A stretch of 64,000 nucleotides of DNA from DUQW01 sp050953805 (lineage in GTDB: Bacteria; Bacillota_I; Bacilli_A; Acholeplasmatales; Acholeplasmataceae): positions 496,001 through 560,000 of the forward strand of contig JBMNNE010000002.1 in assembly GCA_050953805.1 (NCBI GenBank), in the 5' to 3' direction. How positions within the stretch are numbered: the first letter of the stretch is position 1; each line of letters begins with the position of its first letter. The position numbers were made by a program, and so were the translations under genes. The notes beneath the pieces are model-generated. The model saw only the letters and a program-made list of their open reading frames with translations, was not told the origin of the DNA and ran no database searches. This document shows, one piece after another, positions 53,489 to 62,558 of this stretch.

Positions 53489-56400
53489 ACTTGTTAATTG
53501 GCATTTATTTTCCAATCAAACGATTAACATTGAAGGTAACACTTTAATTAGTGGTGAAAACGGCTCTGGAAAATCGACACTACTTGATGCGATCCAATAT
53601 TTATTAGTTGGTGGTCGTGGAGGCGTTAAATTTAATGTCGCTGCAACCGATGATGCTAAAAGAACTTTAGAGGGTTATGTTAGAGGACGGATTGGTGCTG
53701 AAAATAAAGAATATTTGCGTACTGGTGACGTAATTACTCATGTTGCACTTGAGTTTTTTGATGAAAAAGAAAAAACTTTTAATATTATTGGAGCAATTTT
53801 AGATTTACCGCGAAATACTTCAATGCGCGAAAGATTATATTTACTAGAAAATGTGGCAATTCACGAAGAAATGTTTCTAGATGGTAATATGCCACGTGAT
53901 TATAAATCAATGAAAGAATATTTTAGATTAAAAGATATTGATTTGGCACCATTTGATACTCAAAGAAAATATCGCGAAGCATTATCTAAATTTTTTGGTA
54001 TGGATGCTAGAAAATATGCTCAATTGTTACCAAAAGCGTTAGCTTTTAGATCAATTGACTTACAAACATTCGTTTTTGAATTTTTGCTTGACGATAATCC
54101 AATTGATATTCAATCACTTAAAAACAATGTCTCACAACTAAAAAGAGTTGAAGCTCAAATTAAATCCGATCGTGAAAAATTAGAAAAACTTGATGCTATT
54201 ATTGATGTTGGAACTTCAATAACTGAAATGAAAGAACAAGTTCAAATTAATGAAATTATTGATAATTTAAATTGGGTTGAACAAAGAGAAAACTTTTTAA
54301 AGACTAGTGAAGAATCACTAGGGAAACTTGATATTAAATTAAATAGTTTAAGAACTCAAAAAGCGACTTTAGATACAACTATTGAAGAAAACGATCAAAA
54401 CATTTTAAACTTAGAAAAAGCGAAAGATAACAACGATTTAACGAAAACTTTAACTGAATACCAAGAAAACTTTGATCGAAAAAATAAAGAATATACTTAT
54501 CAAGAGGAAGTTTTACGACAAGTTAATCAAGATTTATTAGAAGAAATTTCATTTTTAAAACAAATTACTAAAGTTATTCCTGATCAAGCGATGAATAACT
54601 TGATTCGATATTTTGAACAAAATCAAAATAATTTATCATCTCACGAATTAACTAATTTATTAAACCAAGTTGCTGGTTCAGTTTCAGCTTATGAAAAAGC
54701 GTTTCACACTGAAAGACAAAATATTGAACGCTCAAAAACCGAAATTTCGACCAATTTAAGAAATGCTCAGTTTCGATTAAATAACTTAAGAAAAAATATT
54801 AAAACTTATCCGAAATATGTTAATGATTTAATTGATGCAATTAATCGAGAACTATCATATAAACATAATAAAGAAATTAATGTTCGACCATTAGCTGATT
54901 TAATTGAAGTTAATGATGAAAAATGGCGTAACGCATTAGAAGGATATTTAAGTTCTCAAAGATTTGATATTATTGTTGAACCCGAGTATTTTAGTGATGC
55001 TTTAGATGTTTATGAACGAGTTAAAGGCGAACTTAGAATTTATGGTGTTGGGCTAGTTAATACTTCTAAGCTTCAAGGCTATAATGAAACTAAAGATGGT
55101 TCTTTAGCGGCTAAAGTTTCAACTGAACACCAGTATGCCAGACTTTATGTCAACATGTTACTTAACGGTATTTATTGTGTCTATGATGTTCAAGATTTAA
55201 AAAACTTCAATCGTTCAATTACTCCGACTGGAATGACTTATGCCAATCATACGGCACGTCAAATTAATCCTAGATTATTTGAAGTACCTTTTATTGGCGA
55301 TAATGCGACAGCAGCTCAAATTAAAATTGCGGAAGCAGAAGTAAAAGAATTAGAAGCCATGATGAAACAATCATATAGCGATACTGATACTAATGAAATG
55401 GTAGCTAGATTCTTATCACGTTCACACGCGTTAAGATTAGTTCAACAAAATAATTTAAGATACTTTGAAACTATTAAAGAAACTAGAAGAGAATTAGCAA
55501 CCTTAGAACGTCAATTGCAATCATTATCAATGGATGCTAGTTTACAAAAAATTGAAGATCAACTTGACCAAGAGAAAAATAAGCGTCGTCAATTACGCTT
55601 AGATTCTGATAAAATTATTGCTGAAATGGCTAATGCTAGAGAAGAGCGTCAAAGAACTTTAAATAATATTGATGATGTTAAAGAAAAATTAGATTTAATC
55701 TTAGAAAAACAAAAAGAATTTTCAGTAACTCATGGAGCTGTCTTAAGTATCGCTCAAACTCAATATTTAGCGTTAAAACAAAAAACTAAACATGATTATA
55801 ACGCCATCACGCAAGATATTCAACGCTCTAATGTTTTAATTAATAATCAATTAAACCGCATGCAAAACGATATTACTAATCAAATGAGAGCGTTTGTTCA
55901 TCAATATAGTTTTAATGCTGAACCTAATTTTGAAAATTTAATTACTTTTGAAGCTGAAGCTAACATTATTAAAAATAATAATTTAATTAAGTACGAACAA
56001 CAAGCTACTGAGTTAAGAAAAGCCTCTGAAACTGGGTTTAAAGAGGAGTTCGTTAATAAATTAAGAGCTTCTATTGAAGCTGCTCAACAACAAATTGAAG
56101 AGTTAAACTTCGCACTTGAAGGTAAAAAATTTGGTAGTGATCATTATCAATTACTATGTTTACCTTCAGAAGATCCAGAATACAAAATGTATTATGAAAT
56201 CATTATGAGTTCAACTGCTCATGAAAGGCAAACGTTATTTACTGAAGGATTATCTAAGAAGAATGAACGCATTTTAATGGAATTATTTGAAAAGATTTCA
56301 TCAGATAATCCAGAATATGACCGTTTAGCTTATGAGTTTTTAGATTATCGTAATTACATGTCTTACGACATTAAAATTGAAAATGATAATGGAAACTTAT

Positions 56401-56738
56401 CATATTTTTCAAAAGTATCAAGAGAAAAATCTGGTGGAGAAACTCAAGTTCCATTTTATATTGTAATTGCGGCCTCGTTCCAACAATTACTATCGAGAAA
56501 TAAACGAATTGATTCAGGATGTGTCGTTTTATTTGACGAAGCTTTTAATAACATGGATGAATCAAGAATTGAAGCGATGATGAAATTTTATAATTCATTA
56601 AGTATTCAATTACTAATTTCAATTCCACCACAAAGAGTATCTAATATTATCCCTTATGTTAATACTAGTTTAATTATCGTTAAACATAATGATTACGCTA
56701 TTGTCGAATCTTTTAAGGATGATCGGACCGTACAATGA
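53466..56738 (+). CDS. jetC: JetC-family SMC-like ATPase (MksB/Wadjet)
   Basis: The 1,090-residue protein has Walker A GENGSGKST at residues 30-38 and, at the other end, the signature KSGGETQ (988-994) followed by VPFYIVIAASF and Walker B VVLFDEAFNNMD (D1024, E1025). Between them are long heptad-rich coiled coils (about 215-450 and 655-960) around a hinge-like segment with YLSSQRFDIIVEP. This is the JetC/MksB architecture, a DNA-loop-extruding SMC relative. GGAGGAG precedes the ATG at 53466. Its TGA stop overlaps the ptsI start as ATGA. No jetD follows. Confidence 0.9.
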   Translation: MKKLTKIKLVNWHLFSNQTINIEGNTLISGENGSGKSTLLDAIQYLLVGGRGGVKFNVAATDDAKRTLEGYVRGRIGAENKEYLRTGDVITHVALEFFDEKEKTFNIIGAILDLPRNTSMRERLYLLENVAIHEEMFLDGNMPRDYKSMKEYFRLKDIDLAPFDTQRKYREALSKFFGMDARKYAQLLPKALAFRSIDLQTFVFEFLLDDNPIDIQSLKNNVSQLKRVEAQIKSDREKLEKLDAIIDVGTSITEMKEQVQINEIIDNLNWVEQRENFLKTSEESLGKLDIKLNSLRTQKATLDTTIEENDQNILNLEKAKDNNDLTKTLTEYQENFDRKNKEYTYQEEVLRQVNQDLLEEISFLKQITKVIPDQAMNNLIRYFEQNQNNLSSHELTNLLNQVAGSVSAYEKAFHTERQNIERSKTEISTNLRNAQFRLNNLRKNIKTYPKYVNDLIDAINRELSYKHNKEINVRPLADLIEVNDEKWRNALEGYLSSQRFDIIVEPEYFSDALDVYERVKGELRIYGVGLVNTSKLQGYNETKDGSLAAKVSTEHQYARLYVNMLLNGIYCVYDVQDLKNFNRSITPTGMTYANHTARQINPRLFEVPFIGDNATAAQIKIAEAEVKELEAMMKQSYSDTDTNEMVARFLSRSHALRLVQQNNLRYFETIKETRRELATLERQLQSLSMDASLQKIEDQLDQEKNKRRQLRLDSDKIIAEMANAREERQRTLNNIDDVKEKLDLILEKQKEFSVTHGAVLSIAQTQYLALKQKTKHDYNAITQDIQRSNVLINNQLNRMQNDITNQMRAFVHQYSFNAEPNFENLITFEAEANIIKNNNLIKYEQQATELRKASETGFKEEFVNKLRASIEAAQQQIEELNFALEGKKFGSDHYQLLCLPSEDPEYKMYYEIIMSSTAHERQTLFTEGLSKKNERILMELFEKISSDNPEYDRLAYEFLDYRNYMSYDIKIENDNGNLSYFSKVSREKSGGETQVPFYIVIAASFQQLLSRNKRIDSGCVVLFDEAFNNMDESRIEAMMKFYNSLSIQLLISIPPQRVSNIIPYVNTSLIIVKHNDYAIVESFKDDRTVQ

Positions 56739-58462
56739 TTAAAAAAGGAATTTCTGTATCAGATGGATTAGGACTCGCCCACGCTTACGTGATTTATGAA
56801 CCAGAAGCGGTAGTTACCAGCGAGTTAACAACTGATCCCCAAGAACAACTTAATAAACTAGAAAAAGCCATACTTGAAGCTGAAATTGAGATTAAAAAAT
56901 CAAAAGAAATGGCGCAAAGTCTAATGGACGGTGATGATGCCTATATTTTTGATGCTCATCTAGCAATTTTAAAAGATAAGTATTTTTTAAGTGATGTTAA
57001 AGAGTTAATCAAATTAGGACATTATGCTTCATATGCTTATCAACAAGTGACCAAAAAATATATTGATGAAATTAGACAAGCTGAAAATTTATATCTCCAA
57101 GAACGTTCAGTTGATGTGACAGATGTATATATGAAAGTTATGTTTTATTTAAATGCATTATCAAAACCAGCACTTCATATTGATCAACCAGTAGTATTGG
57201 TAGCTAAAGATTTAACTCCATCACAAACCATCGGACTTGACTTTAATTATGTTAAAGGTATTGTTACTGAACGTGGTGGTAAGACGTCACATGCAGCAAT
57301 TATTGCGAGAACTTTAGGGATTCCTTCAGTTGCTGGAATTAGAGTTAATGCAATTAATAATAACGATTTGTTGTTAGTTGACGGAAGATATGGAACAGTT
57401 ACCATTGATCCAAGTGAAGATGAATTAGTAGAATACGCTTATTTTTTAGATCGAATTCAATCAAAAGAAAAACGACTAGAACCATTTAAAAAATTAAAAA
57501 CTCAAACTTTAGATGGACACTTTATTAAATTAGGGGCTAATATTTCTAGTCATGAAGAAATCAATCATTTAAAATATGCCGAAGGTGTTGGTCTATTTAG
57601 AACTGAATATTTATTTATGAGAGATAGTAAAACGCCAACACTTGAAGAACAAATTCATTCTTATCAATCAGTATTAGCTTCTAATAAAGAAGATTTAAAT
57701 ATCATTCGGACACTTGATATTGGTGGCGATAAAAATTTAACTTATCTTCCAATTAAAAAAGAGCTAAATCCATTTTTAGGCCAAAGAGCGATTAGATTAT
57801 CTTTAGCTAATAAAAACTTATTTAAAACTCAATTAAAGGCTTTATTAATCGCTAATAAATATTCTAATTTAGGAATTATGTTACCAATGATTTCAACTCT
57901 TGATGAAATTATTGAAGCGAAAGAAATAATTACTAAGGTTGAAGAAGAACTACTTGATGAAGGATATATAATTAATCAATACCAATTAGGAATTATGGTA
58001 GAAGTGCCAATTGCTGCCTTCGGGTTGGAAGATTTAATTGGTGAAGTTGATTTTATTAGTATTGGATCAAACGACTTAATTCAATACTTATTTGCCGCTG
58101 ACAGAATGAATGAAGAGGTAGCATATTTATATCAACCGTATCACCCACAATTATTAAAAATAATCAAACATGTTGTTACGGTAGCCCATAAATATAATAA
58201 GTGGGTTGGTGTTTGTGGGGAGATGGCTGGAGTTAAAGAATCAGCACTATTGTTAGTTGGTTTAGGTGTTGATGAATTAAGTATGGGATATACTTCAATC
58301 CTAGAAATTAGAGAAATGTTATCACGTGCTCAATATGTTGAGTTAAAGAAATTAACTAATAAAATGCTTAAATTAAAGAGCAATGAAGAAGTATTACTTG
58401 AGGTAAGAAAATATTTAGAAAAAATATCAGTGAAAAAAGGAGAGAAAAATTATGAGATTTAA
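56735..58462 (+). CDS. ptsI: PTS Enzyme I (phosphoenolpyruvate-protein phosphotransferase)
   Basis: The 575-residue protein has full Enzyme I length. The phosphorylated His186 lies in GGKTSHAAIIAR, the PEP-binding GVGLFRTEYLFM and the catalytic Cys in WVGVCGEMAG are intact. It takes phosphate from PEP to HPr. No N-terminal GAF domain is present, so it is the sugar-type EI, not PtsP. It is normally next to ptsH; here it is coupled by a 4-base overlap to an SMC gene and no HPr gene is in the window. Confidence 0.96.
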   Translation: MIKKGISVSDGLGLAHAYVIYEPEAVVTSELTTDPQEQLNKLEKAILEAEIEIKKSKEMAQSLMDGDDAYIFDAHLAILKDKYFLSDVKELIKLGHYASYAYQQVTKKYIDEIRQAENLYLQERSVDVTDVYMKVMFYLNALSKPALHIDQPVVLVAKDLTPSQTIGLDFNYVKGIVTERGGKTSHAAIIARTLGIPSVAGIRVNAINNNDLLLVDGRYGTVTIDPSEDELVEYAYFLDRIQSKEKRLEPFKKLKTQTLDGHFIKLGANISSHEEINHLKYAEGVGLFRTEYLFMRDSKTPTLEEQIHSYQSVLASNKEDLNIIRTLDIGGDKNLTYLPIKKELNPFLGQRAIRLSLANKNLFKTQLKALLIANKYSNLGIMLPMISTLDEIIEAKEIITKVEEELLDEGYIINQYQLGIMVEVPIAAFGLEDLIGEVDFISIGSNDLIQYLFAADRMNEEVAYLYQPYHPQLLKIIKHVVTVAHKYNKWVGVCGEMAGVKESALLLVGLGVDELSMGYTSILEIREMLSRAQYVELKKLTNKMLKLKSNEEVLLEVRKYLEKISVKKGEKNYEI

Positions 58463-58895
58463 TTCTAGTATGGATGATTTAGTTTTATTAATCTTTTTAT
58501 TATCAATTTTAATTTTTCCGCTATTTATTTTTCTGTTGATTAATGTTCTAATACTTAAGTACACAGTTAGTAAAAAAGGAATTAAAGTCGACAGCTTATT
58601 TAGAACTGTTGATATTAAGTATGAAAACTTAGTTAGTGTTGAATTAAAAAGATATGAAAAATCAGTCATCACAGAAGGCTTTGATGTACTGGCAACCGCA
58701 CTGCATAAAAACGGGGTACTAATTACTTATCTTTTTGAAGAAGGAGGGCAAAAAACTGTTTTTATTTCACCTTCTAATCCGAAAAGATTCCTTTATGAAG
58801 TGAGCAAGTACTTTAAAAAAGATGCTGACGCGCCGTCAAAAGATGAAGTAAAACCAGAAAAAGAATTAGTAATTCCTGAAATAGTCGAATCATAA
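58452..58895 (+). CDS. Small membrane protein with PH-like domain
   Basis: The 147-residue protein starts with one or two membrane segments (about residues 8-36), then a beta-rich segment with YTVSKKGIKVDSLFRTVDIKYENL and VFISPSNPKRFLYEV resembling bacterial PH domains. The last 25 residues are charged and rich in Lys, Glu and Pro. GGAGAG precedes the ATG, which overlaps ptsI by 11 bases. Function is unknown; a membrane tether is one possibility. Confidence 0.65.
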   Translation: MRFNSSMDDLVLLIFLLSILIFPLFIFLLINVLILKYTVSKKGIKVDSLFRTVDIKYENLVSVELKRYEKSVITEGFDVLATALHKNGVLITYLFEEGGQKTVFISPSNPKRFLYEVSKYFKKDADAPSKDEVKPEKELVIPEIVES

Positions 58896-58948
58896 CAATA
58901 ATTTAAAGCGGCTTTATTAAGCCATAAATCAGTTAATATTAATAATCA

Positions 58949-58975
58949 AAAAGCTGCCATATGGCAGCTTTTAAT
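58949..58975 (+). terminator. Terminator after the EIIA-jetABC-ptsI unit
   Basis: AAAAGCTGCCAT and ATGGCAGCTTTT form a perfect 24-base palindrome (effective loop of about 4 bases), followed by a short T/A stretch. Confidence 0.7.
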
Positions 58976-59259
58976 TACGATTAATTCTAACTGGTTATTA
59001 TTGATATATAAATTAAGAATAATGAAGATAAAGTGTTCTATAACGAAGCCATTCAAGAGCTTCCAAACTAAATGAAATAGTAGTGAGGCAACATATTTTC
59101 AGACTAAAAATGGTCTCGATTATGGTTTCTAAATTACCGGAAATAATCTATAAAACTATGTATAAAATAACAAAAACTACCAATAATAGCAATAAAACTT
59201 AGACTTTTTAAGTATTTAATCTATAATAAATCCTTATTTTCCCATTATTGGCGTATAAA

Positions 59260-59289
59260 TAGACTTAAAGCTATTAAAAAGGCTATAAT
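59260..59289 (+). promoter_or_regulatory. Promoter of the glycosyltransferase-acyltransferase gene
   Basis: TAGACT (59260-59265) and TATAAT (59284-59289), 18 bases apart, lie 33 bases before the start codon. Confidence 0.6.
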
Positions 59290-59322
59290 AGTGCGTGACT
59301 ATTTTATAAAGGAAAGATAATT

Positions 59323-61140
59323 ATGATAATTGTTTACATAGTAGATTCATATGGGGAATTTTCAAATGGTACAACGATGACAGCTGTTCGCTCAAAACAA
59401 AAGTTAGAAGAAATGGGACACGAAGTTAGAATTGTATCAATTAGTAATATTGAAGGAAAAGAATATTATCGACTTGAACAAAGAAACATTCCGATCGTTT
59501 CTAAATATTCAGCGAAACAAAATACATATTATGCAAAACCAGATAAAACTATTTTAAGAAAGGCATTCGAAGGGGCAGATGTAGTTCACTTCTTTTTCCC
59601 ATGGAAATCAGCAGTAGTAGCTACTAGAGTAGCTAAAGAAATGGGAATTGCCGTTACTGGATCATATCATATGTGTCCGGAACACGTAGCTTATGGAATG
59701 GGAGCCGACAAATGGCTTTCTCCTTTAACATGGGCATTATATAAATACTTTAAGCACCGTGTATATAAGAAAATTGATCGAATTCACTGTCCAAGTCCGG
59801 TTATGGCTAATCGGTTAAGAGAACATCGATATAAAAATATTTTACATCCGATTACTAATGGTGTTGGTGAGCAATTTTTTGTTGATGTCCAAAGACCATA
59901 TGATCCAGAGATATTTCAAATTTTAACAGTTGGCCGTTTATCTATGGAAAAACGACAAAGAATTTTATTAAAGGCCGTTGATCAATCAAAATACAAGGAT
60001 AAAATTAAAATTGTTGTTGCTGGTCAAGGGCCAAGAGAGAAAAGATTAAAGAAATTAGCTAAAAAACTACAGTTAAATGTCGAATTCGGCTTCTTTTCAC
60101 AAGAAGACTTAATTCAAAAAATTAAAGAAAGTGATTTATATGTTCATACTGCGGAAGTTGAAACGGAAGGTATTTCAGTTTTAGAAGCTCTCTCTGGTGG
60201 ATTAGTTCCAGTATTATCAAATACTCCGTTTAGTGCACCAGGTCAAATATTTGCCTTAGATGATCGTAGTTTATTTGAACTAAATAATTATAAGGATTTA
60301 GCTAAAAAAATCGATTATTGGATTGAACATCCTGATGAAAGATTAGAGATGAGCACCGAATATCAACAATATATGACTAATTTCAATATTGATGATGCCG
60401 TTAAGAAACTAGAAGAAATGTTTAAAGCAGCAATTCAAGATGAAAAGTTAAGACAATTAGAAAAAAGCGAATCTGGTCGAAAATATTTAAAGAAATTAAG
60501 ACCAAATCATCTTGGTAATGTAATAGTTAGGTTTTTCTTCGCTTTAATCTTTCCTTTAATTAAAGTATTTTGGTATGTTTTTATGGGATTAAGAATTAAA
60601 GGCAAGAAAAACTTAAAACAAATTAAAAATGGCGGGATAATCATTAGCAATCATGTTCATAATTTTGATTCAATGATGAATGCTTGTGCAACTTATCCAA
60701 GATTAGGAGTCTATACATCGTTACCAATGAATTTTGAACATTGGGGATATGGAATGTTTGTTAAATTATTTGGTACAATTCCAACACCGGTAACGATTGA
60801 AGAAACCAAGATCTTTTTAAATGAAGTGACGCGAAAGGTAAAAGATGGTAGATTAGTTTTAATTTATCCAGAAGGACATCTAGTTTATAAAAACGAAGAG
60901 TTGCAACGGTTTAAAAAAGGAGCTTTCCATATTGCTCAAAATGCGATGGCACCAATTATTCCAGCACGAATTAGTTTTGTCAAACAACGCAAGAAAAATG
61001 GGAAATTTAAGAAGCGAATTATCTTAAATATTGGAGAACCGATTTTTCCTAACTATTATATGTTAAGAAGAGATACGATCGATGATTTCATCGAAGCCTC
61101 ATATAATGCGATGGAAAGTCTTAAAGTAGAAAGTGATTAA
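59323..61140 (+). CDS. Fusion of GT4 glycosyltransferase and PlsC-type acyltransferase
   Basis: Residues 1-385 are a GT4 glycosyltransferase: nucleotide-sugar region VGRLSMEKRQRILLKAV and AEVETEGISVLEALSGG with the E-x7-E pattern. Residues 400-605 are a lysophospholipid acyltransferase domain with NHVHNFD (H444-x4-D449 catalytic pair) and YPEG (P516-G518). A hydrophobic segment near residues 400-425 would anchor it at the membrane. It probably makes an acylated glycolipid by glycosylating a lipid and acylating the product, or acting on two separate steps; substrates are not evident. GGAAAG precedes the ATG. It has its own promoter and terminator. Confidence 0.88.
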   Translation: MIIVYIVDSYGEFSNGTTMTAVRSKQKLEEMGHEVRIVSISNIEGKEYYRLEQRNIPIVSKYSAKQNTYYAKPDKTILRKAFEGADVVHFFFPWKSAVVATRVAKEMGIAVTGSYHMCPEHVAYGMGADKWLSPLTWALYKYFKHRVYKKIDRIHCPSPVMANRLREHRYKNILHPITNGVGEQFFVDVQRPYDPEIFQILTVGRLSMEKRQRILLKAVDQSKYKDKIKIVVAGQGPREKRLKKLAKKLQLNVEFGFFSQEDLIQKIKESDLYVHTAEVETEGISVLEALSGGLVPVLSNTPFSAPGQIFALDDRSLFELNNYKDLAKKIDYWIEHPDERLEMSTEYQQYMTNFNIDDAVKKLEEMFKAAIQDEKLRQLEKSESGRKYLKKLRPNHLGNVIVRFFFALIFPLIKVFWYVFMGLRIKGKKNLKQIKNGGIIISNHVHNFDSMMNACATYPRLGVYTSLPMNFEHWGYGMFVKLFGTIPTPVTIEETKIFLNEVTRKVKDGRLVLIYPEGHLVYKNEELQRFKKGAFHIAQNAMAPIIPARISFVKQRKKNGKFKKRIILNIGEPIFPNYYMLRRDTIDDFIEASYNAMESLKVESD

Positions 61141-61166
61141 AAAAGCGCCTTGCGAGGCGCTTTTAT
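61141..61166. terminator. Bidirectional terminator between the fusion gene and fprA
   Basis: AAAAGCGCCT pairs with AGGCGCTTTT around TGCG, serving both convergent genes. Confidence 0.88.
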
Positions 61167-61174
61167 AATGAATA

Positions 61175-62374
61175 TTAATTTAATGATTTTGTAATTTCGG
61201 TTGCCAGCTCAGAAAGTTTATCACTAGTTTCTGGAGTCAGTTTAGTGACTATCGTTAGTGGTTTTCCTACTAAAGTGTTATCTTTCATTTTGCCAAAGGT
61301 TTCTACTAATAATGGTAATGCACGGCCGCCCCATGATTCATTAACAACTATTGAATAATTGCGTTTAGTGAGTCCGTGATATTCTAATTCGGTCATTAAA
61401 TGTTGAGCGGTTAAATGTAGAGTAACATTATAATTTGGAGCCATTACAACTAAGTTAGAAAAACGGTAAATATCTGATAAAATATAAGAAGAATCAACTG
61501 AATTCAAATCATAAATTCGAATGTTTTTAACTCCAAGTTTACCCAAATTACTAGCTAATTGGCTGGCAGCTTGAGCGGTGTTACCATACATTGAAACATA
61601 AGCAATCACAACTCCTTGTTCCTCAACATCAAAGTTAGCCCATAAATGATATTTTTCAAATAATAATTTAATTATTTTTGGATCACGATGAACCATTCCG
61701 TGTAATGAAAGAAGTAAATCGATTTCTAGATTGTCAATCTTTTTTAAAAGTGTAATTACATTTCTCCTGAATTTAGCTAGAATATTAACGAAATATCTTC
61801 TAACTTCAGATAAATTAAAATGTCCTTCATCACTAAATAAATGTCCTTTAATCGAGCCGAAAGAGCCAAAAGTATCAGCCGATAATAAGATTTTCTGTTC
61901 AGGAATATAAGTGGTAAAAACTTCGGGCCAATGAACTAAAAAGGCCGAAATAAAGCGAAGAGTGTTTTTCCCAACATTTAATTCATCACCATCTTTAATT
62001 AAATAGTATTTATCTTGGTATTCATCTGAGAAGAATTGTTCGAAAAATTTAAAAGTATATTTACTACCAATTAGTTTGACATCAGGATAACGATTAATTA
62101 GTTCAACTAAACTTGAACTATGATCTGGTTCCATATGATGAATTACTAAATAATCAAGCTTTCTACCATTTAAAACGGATTCTACATTTTGGAAAAATTC
62201 TCCAGCAACAGATCCATCGACAGTATCAAATAAAACGGTTTTTTCATCTAGTAATAAGTAAGAATTAAAACTTACACCTTCTTGCAAAGGAATTAAATTT
62301 TCAAATTTTGGTAAGAAGTGACTGCTAGCTCCTACATAATACATTGAATCAGTCAATTGAATATTACTTTTCAT
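61175..62374 (-). CDS. fprA: Flavodiiron protein (A-type)
   Basis: The 399-residue protein has a beta-lactamase-like diiron domain with HHMEPDH (H80, E82, D84, H85), the later His in AFLVHWPE and Asp in SADTFG, then a flavodoxin domain from about residue 255 (VSMYGNTAQAA). It lacks extra rubredoxin or NAD modules, so it is class A. It reduces O2 to water or NO to N2O and protects anaerobes. I use the ATG at 62374 with AAGGAGG upstream; the frame continues 10 codons further. Confidence 0.95.
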   Translation of the reverse strand: MKSNIQLTDSMYYVGASSHFLPKFENLIPLQEGVSFNSYLLLDEKTVLFDTVDGSVAGEFFQNVESVLNGRKLDYLVIHHMEPDHSSSLVELINRYPDVKLIGSKYTFKFFEQFFSDEYQDKYYLIKDGDELNVGKNTLRFISAFLVHWPEVFTTYIPEQKILLSADTFGSFGSIKGHLFSDEGHFNLSEVRRYFVNILAKFRRNVITLLKKIDNLEIDLLLSLHGMVHRDPKIIKLLFEKYHLWANFDVEEQGVVIAYVSMYGNTAQAASQLASNLGKLGVKNIRIYDLNSVDSSYILSDIYRFSNLVVMAPNYNVTLHLTAQHLMTELEYHGLTKRNYSIVVNESWGGRALPLLVETFGKMKDNTLVGKPLTIVTKLTPETSDKLSELATEITKSLN

Positions 62375-62441
62375 AAAATATCGCCTCCTTAAATATTTTA
62401 ACATTATTAAGTTTTAATTATAAGTAATTTGTTTATTATTG

Positions 62442-62499
62442 TTATTGCCTTTACTTTCTTTTTAGTTTGTACTATATTATTAATCGTAAGAGGCAATAA
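62442..62499. repeat. Inverted repeat upstream of fprA and tRNA-Arg
   Basis: TTATTGCCT (62442-62450) and AGGCAATAA (62491-62499) are perfect 9-bp arms 40 bases apart, and TTAC/GTAA just inside extends the pairing with a bulge. It could be a paired regulatory site or a structured leader. No function is evident. Confidence 0.4.
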
Positions 62500-62544
62500 T
62501 TTTATTAGATAATTAATTTAATGATGATATAATAATTAAGGCTT

Positions 62545-62550
62545 TATAAT
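62545..62550 (+). promoter_or_regulatory. -10 box of tRNA-Arg(CCG)-tRNA-Ser(GGA)
   Basis: TATAAT ends 8 bases before the tRNA. A second TATAAT occurs at 62528-62533. The -35 box is not clear for either. Confidence 0.5.
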
Positions 62551-62558
62551 GAGTTTAT

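Larger units (their letters stand above)
50780..58895 (+). other. Six-gene unit: PTS EIIA, JetA, JetB, JetC, PTS Enzyme I, PH-like membrane protein
   Basis: All junctions are tight: EIIA/jetA overlap 8 bases, jetA/jetB gap 2, jetB/jetC overlap 23, jetC/ptsI overlap 4, ptsI/PH-like overlap 11. A single promoter region precedes the first gene and a hairpin terminator follows the last. Two phosphotransferase components thus bracket an SMC-type complex. The JetD nuclease is absent from the unit. Operon membership is seen in the sequence; functional coupling is inferred. Confidence 0.85.
58896..59322. other. 427-base intergenic stretch
   Basis: Contains a short hairpin GGCTT-TATT-AAGCC (58910-58923), the terminator at 58949-58975, and a promoter at 59260-59289 for the next gene. 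Between about 58980 and 59255 I find no ORF with a ribosome binding site, no tRNA and no repeat. It may hold an unrecognised small RNA or decayed sequence, but nothing supports either. Confidence 0.6.
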
